From Desulfurococcales archaeon (lineage in GTDB: Archaea; Thermoproteota; Thermoprotei_A; Sulfolobales; Desulfurococcaceae): a stretch of 5,528 nucleotides of DNA. Position 1 is the first letter of the stretch. Every line of letters begins with the position of its first letter. Both the position numbers and the translations under genes were made by a program. Under the pieces are notes generated by a model. It had not been told where the DNA came from. It did no database searches and saw only the letters and a list, made by a program, of their open reading frames with translations. The stretch spans positions 1 to 5,528 of the forward strand of contig JAMOPC010000503.1 in the NCBI GenBank assembly GCA_027064845.1. The letters run 5' to 3'. Positions 5,050-5,528 of this stretch are shown in pieces.

Positions 5050-5528
5050 TTATGGAGAAACCTCTCCAGCTTTTTCTGCTTCTTCCTCAGCGAGCAGCTT
5101 TGGTAGTTCTGCATAATGTTCTTTCATCTTCTGCTCCGCCATTATCTTTGCTTCCTCGAATATCTTCCTTGCTTCTGCATCTAGTCCTACATCTAGTTCC
5201 GTCGAGATATCGGCTATTCCTGCAGACATTGAAGCTTCTAGTTCTCTTATAGCGTACTGCAGATCGATCCATATATCGGGAGCGTACTGTTTCACTATAC
5301 CAATAGCTTCTCTCATAACACCTATTATTGGCTGGATCTCGCGCATTGCTCCTCCATAAATTAGGAACGTTTCTAATTTTAGTGCTGCATGTTCGAGAGC
5401 ATACTGAACAGTTAATAACTGTTTAGCTACTTTTCTGATCTCTGATACTTCTTTTGCATACATCTTTGCCTTTCTCTCATCCCTCTTGATCAGTGCTTCA
5501 ACTACTCTCTGGAAAAGCTCTCTATCTC
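5050..5528 (-). CDS. ESCRT-III/Snf7-family cell-division protein, CdvB paralogue, N-terminus beyond window
   Basis: This is an archaeal ESCRT-III homologue of the Cdv division and membrane-remodelling system, which polymerises at the division site and is remodelled by the Vps4-like ATPase CdvC. Only the C-terminal 158 residues are visible. They begin inside the first long helix (LFQRVVEALIKRD) and continue through the typical helices with KQLLTVQYALEHAALKLE and FLIYGG, then an ELDVGLDAEARKIFEEAK segment. The protein ends in a short Glu/Ala-rich tail (AEEEAEKAGEVSP). The MIM2 motif and C-terminal broken winged-helix of CdvB proper are absent, so it resembles the shorter CdvB1/B2-type paralogues. 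About 40-60 N-terminal residues, including the start, are probably outside the window. ATG 5461-5463 is an internal Met, not the start, because the conserved helix continues upstream of it. It is convergent with the 175-residue gene. Confidence 0.93.
   Translation of the reverse strand, partial: DRELFQRVVEALIKRDERKAKMYAKEVSEIRKVAKQLLTVQYALEHAALKLETFLIYGGAMREIQPIIGVMREAIGIVKQYAPDIWIDLQYAIRELEASMSAGIADISTELDVGLDAEARKIFEEAKIMAEQKMKEHYAELPKLLAEEEAEKAGEVSP

Noticed and set aside
5025..5272. Open frames on the plus strand (5025-5252) and in another minus frame (5087-5272)
   Set aside because: Both overlap the CdvB-family gene, whose frame is unmistakable; the translations are Leu/Ser-rich or Arg-rich shadows.
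1..5528. CRISPR array, tRNA gene, insertion sequence or toxin-antitoxin pair
   Set aside because: No regularly spaced direct repeats, cloverleaf-like GC-rich stretch, transposase motifs or terminal inverted repeats were seen; the ribbon-helix-helix protein is much longer than a typical antitoxin and has no small toxin gene beside it.

Overview
This is an AT-rich window carrying six or seven tightly packed protein genes on both strands. It looks like hyperthermophilic Thermoproteota (Crenarchaeota), most likely Desulfurococcales and perhaps Staphylothermus-like. The evidence is an ESCRT-III/CdvB-family gene at the right edge, an archaeal beta-CASP metallo-beta-lactamase nuclease at the left edge, archaeal TATA elements, GGTG/GGAGG-type ribosome binding sites, common TTG and GTG starts, and short or overlapping gene junctions. 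The genus is an inference from composition and gene content, not a match. I see no tRNA, rRNA, CRISPR array, insertion sequence or phage gene.

Left part (1-1720), minus strand: a beta-CASP MBL-fold nuclease, cut by the window edge before its last motif, lies downstream of a 227-residue protein. That protein has an N-terminal ribbon-helix-helix-like segment, a long regular coiled coil and an unrecognised C-terminal domain. A region of about 150-200 bp (1721-1916) separates it from a divergent plus-strand TatD-like metal-dependent hydrolase (1917-2762).

Centre (2725-4357): a small 81-residue minus-strand ORF overlaps the 3' end of the hydrolase gene and is divergent from a Cys-rich double zinc-finger gene. 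The zinc-finger gene overlaps the following AIR-synthase/HypE-like gene by 23 bp, so these two are almost certainly one transcript and probably translationally coupled. The HypE-like protein lacks the C-terminal cysteine that true HypE needs.

Right part (4452-5528): an unrecognised 175-residue alpha/beta protein has a strong ribosome binding site. It is convergent, across a 70-bp spacer, with a CdvB paralogue that lacks the C-terminal MIM2/winged-helix tail. Only the C-terminal 158 residues of that paralogue are inside the window.

The genes do not form one obvious pathway. The best-supported functional unit is the zinc-finger/AIRS pair. The ribbon-helix-helix coiled-coil protein and the 175-residue protein are the main unknowns. 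No clear new multi-gene system can be demonstrated from this sequence alone.
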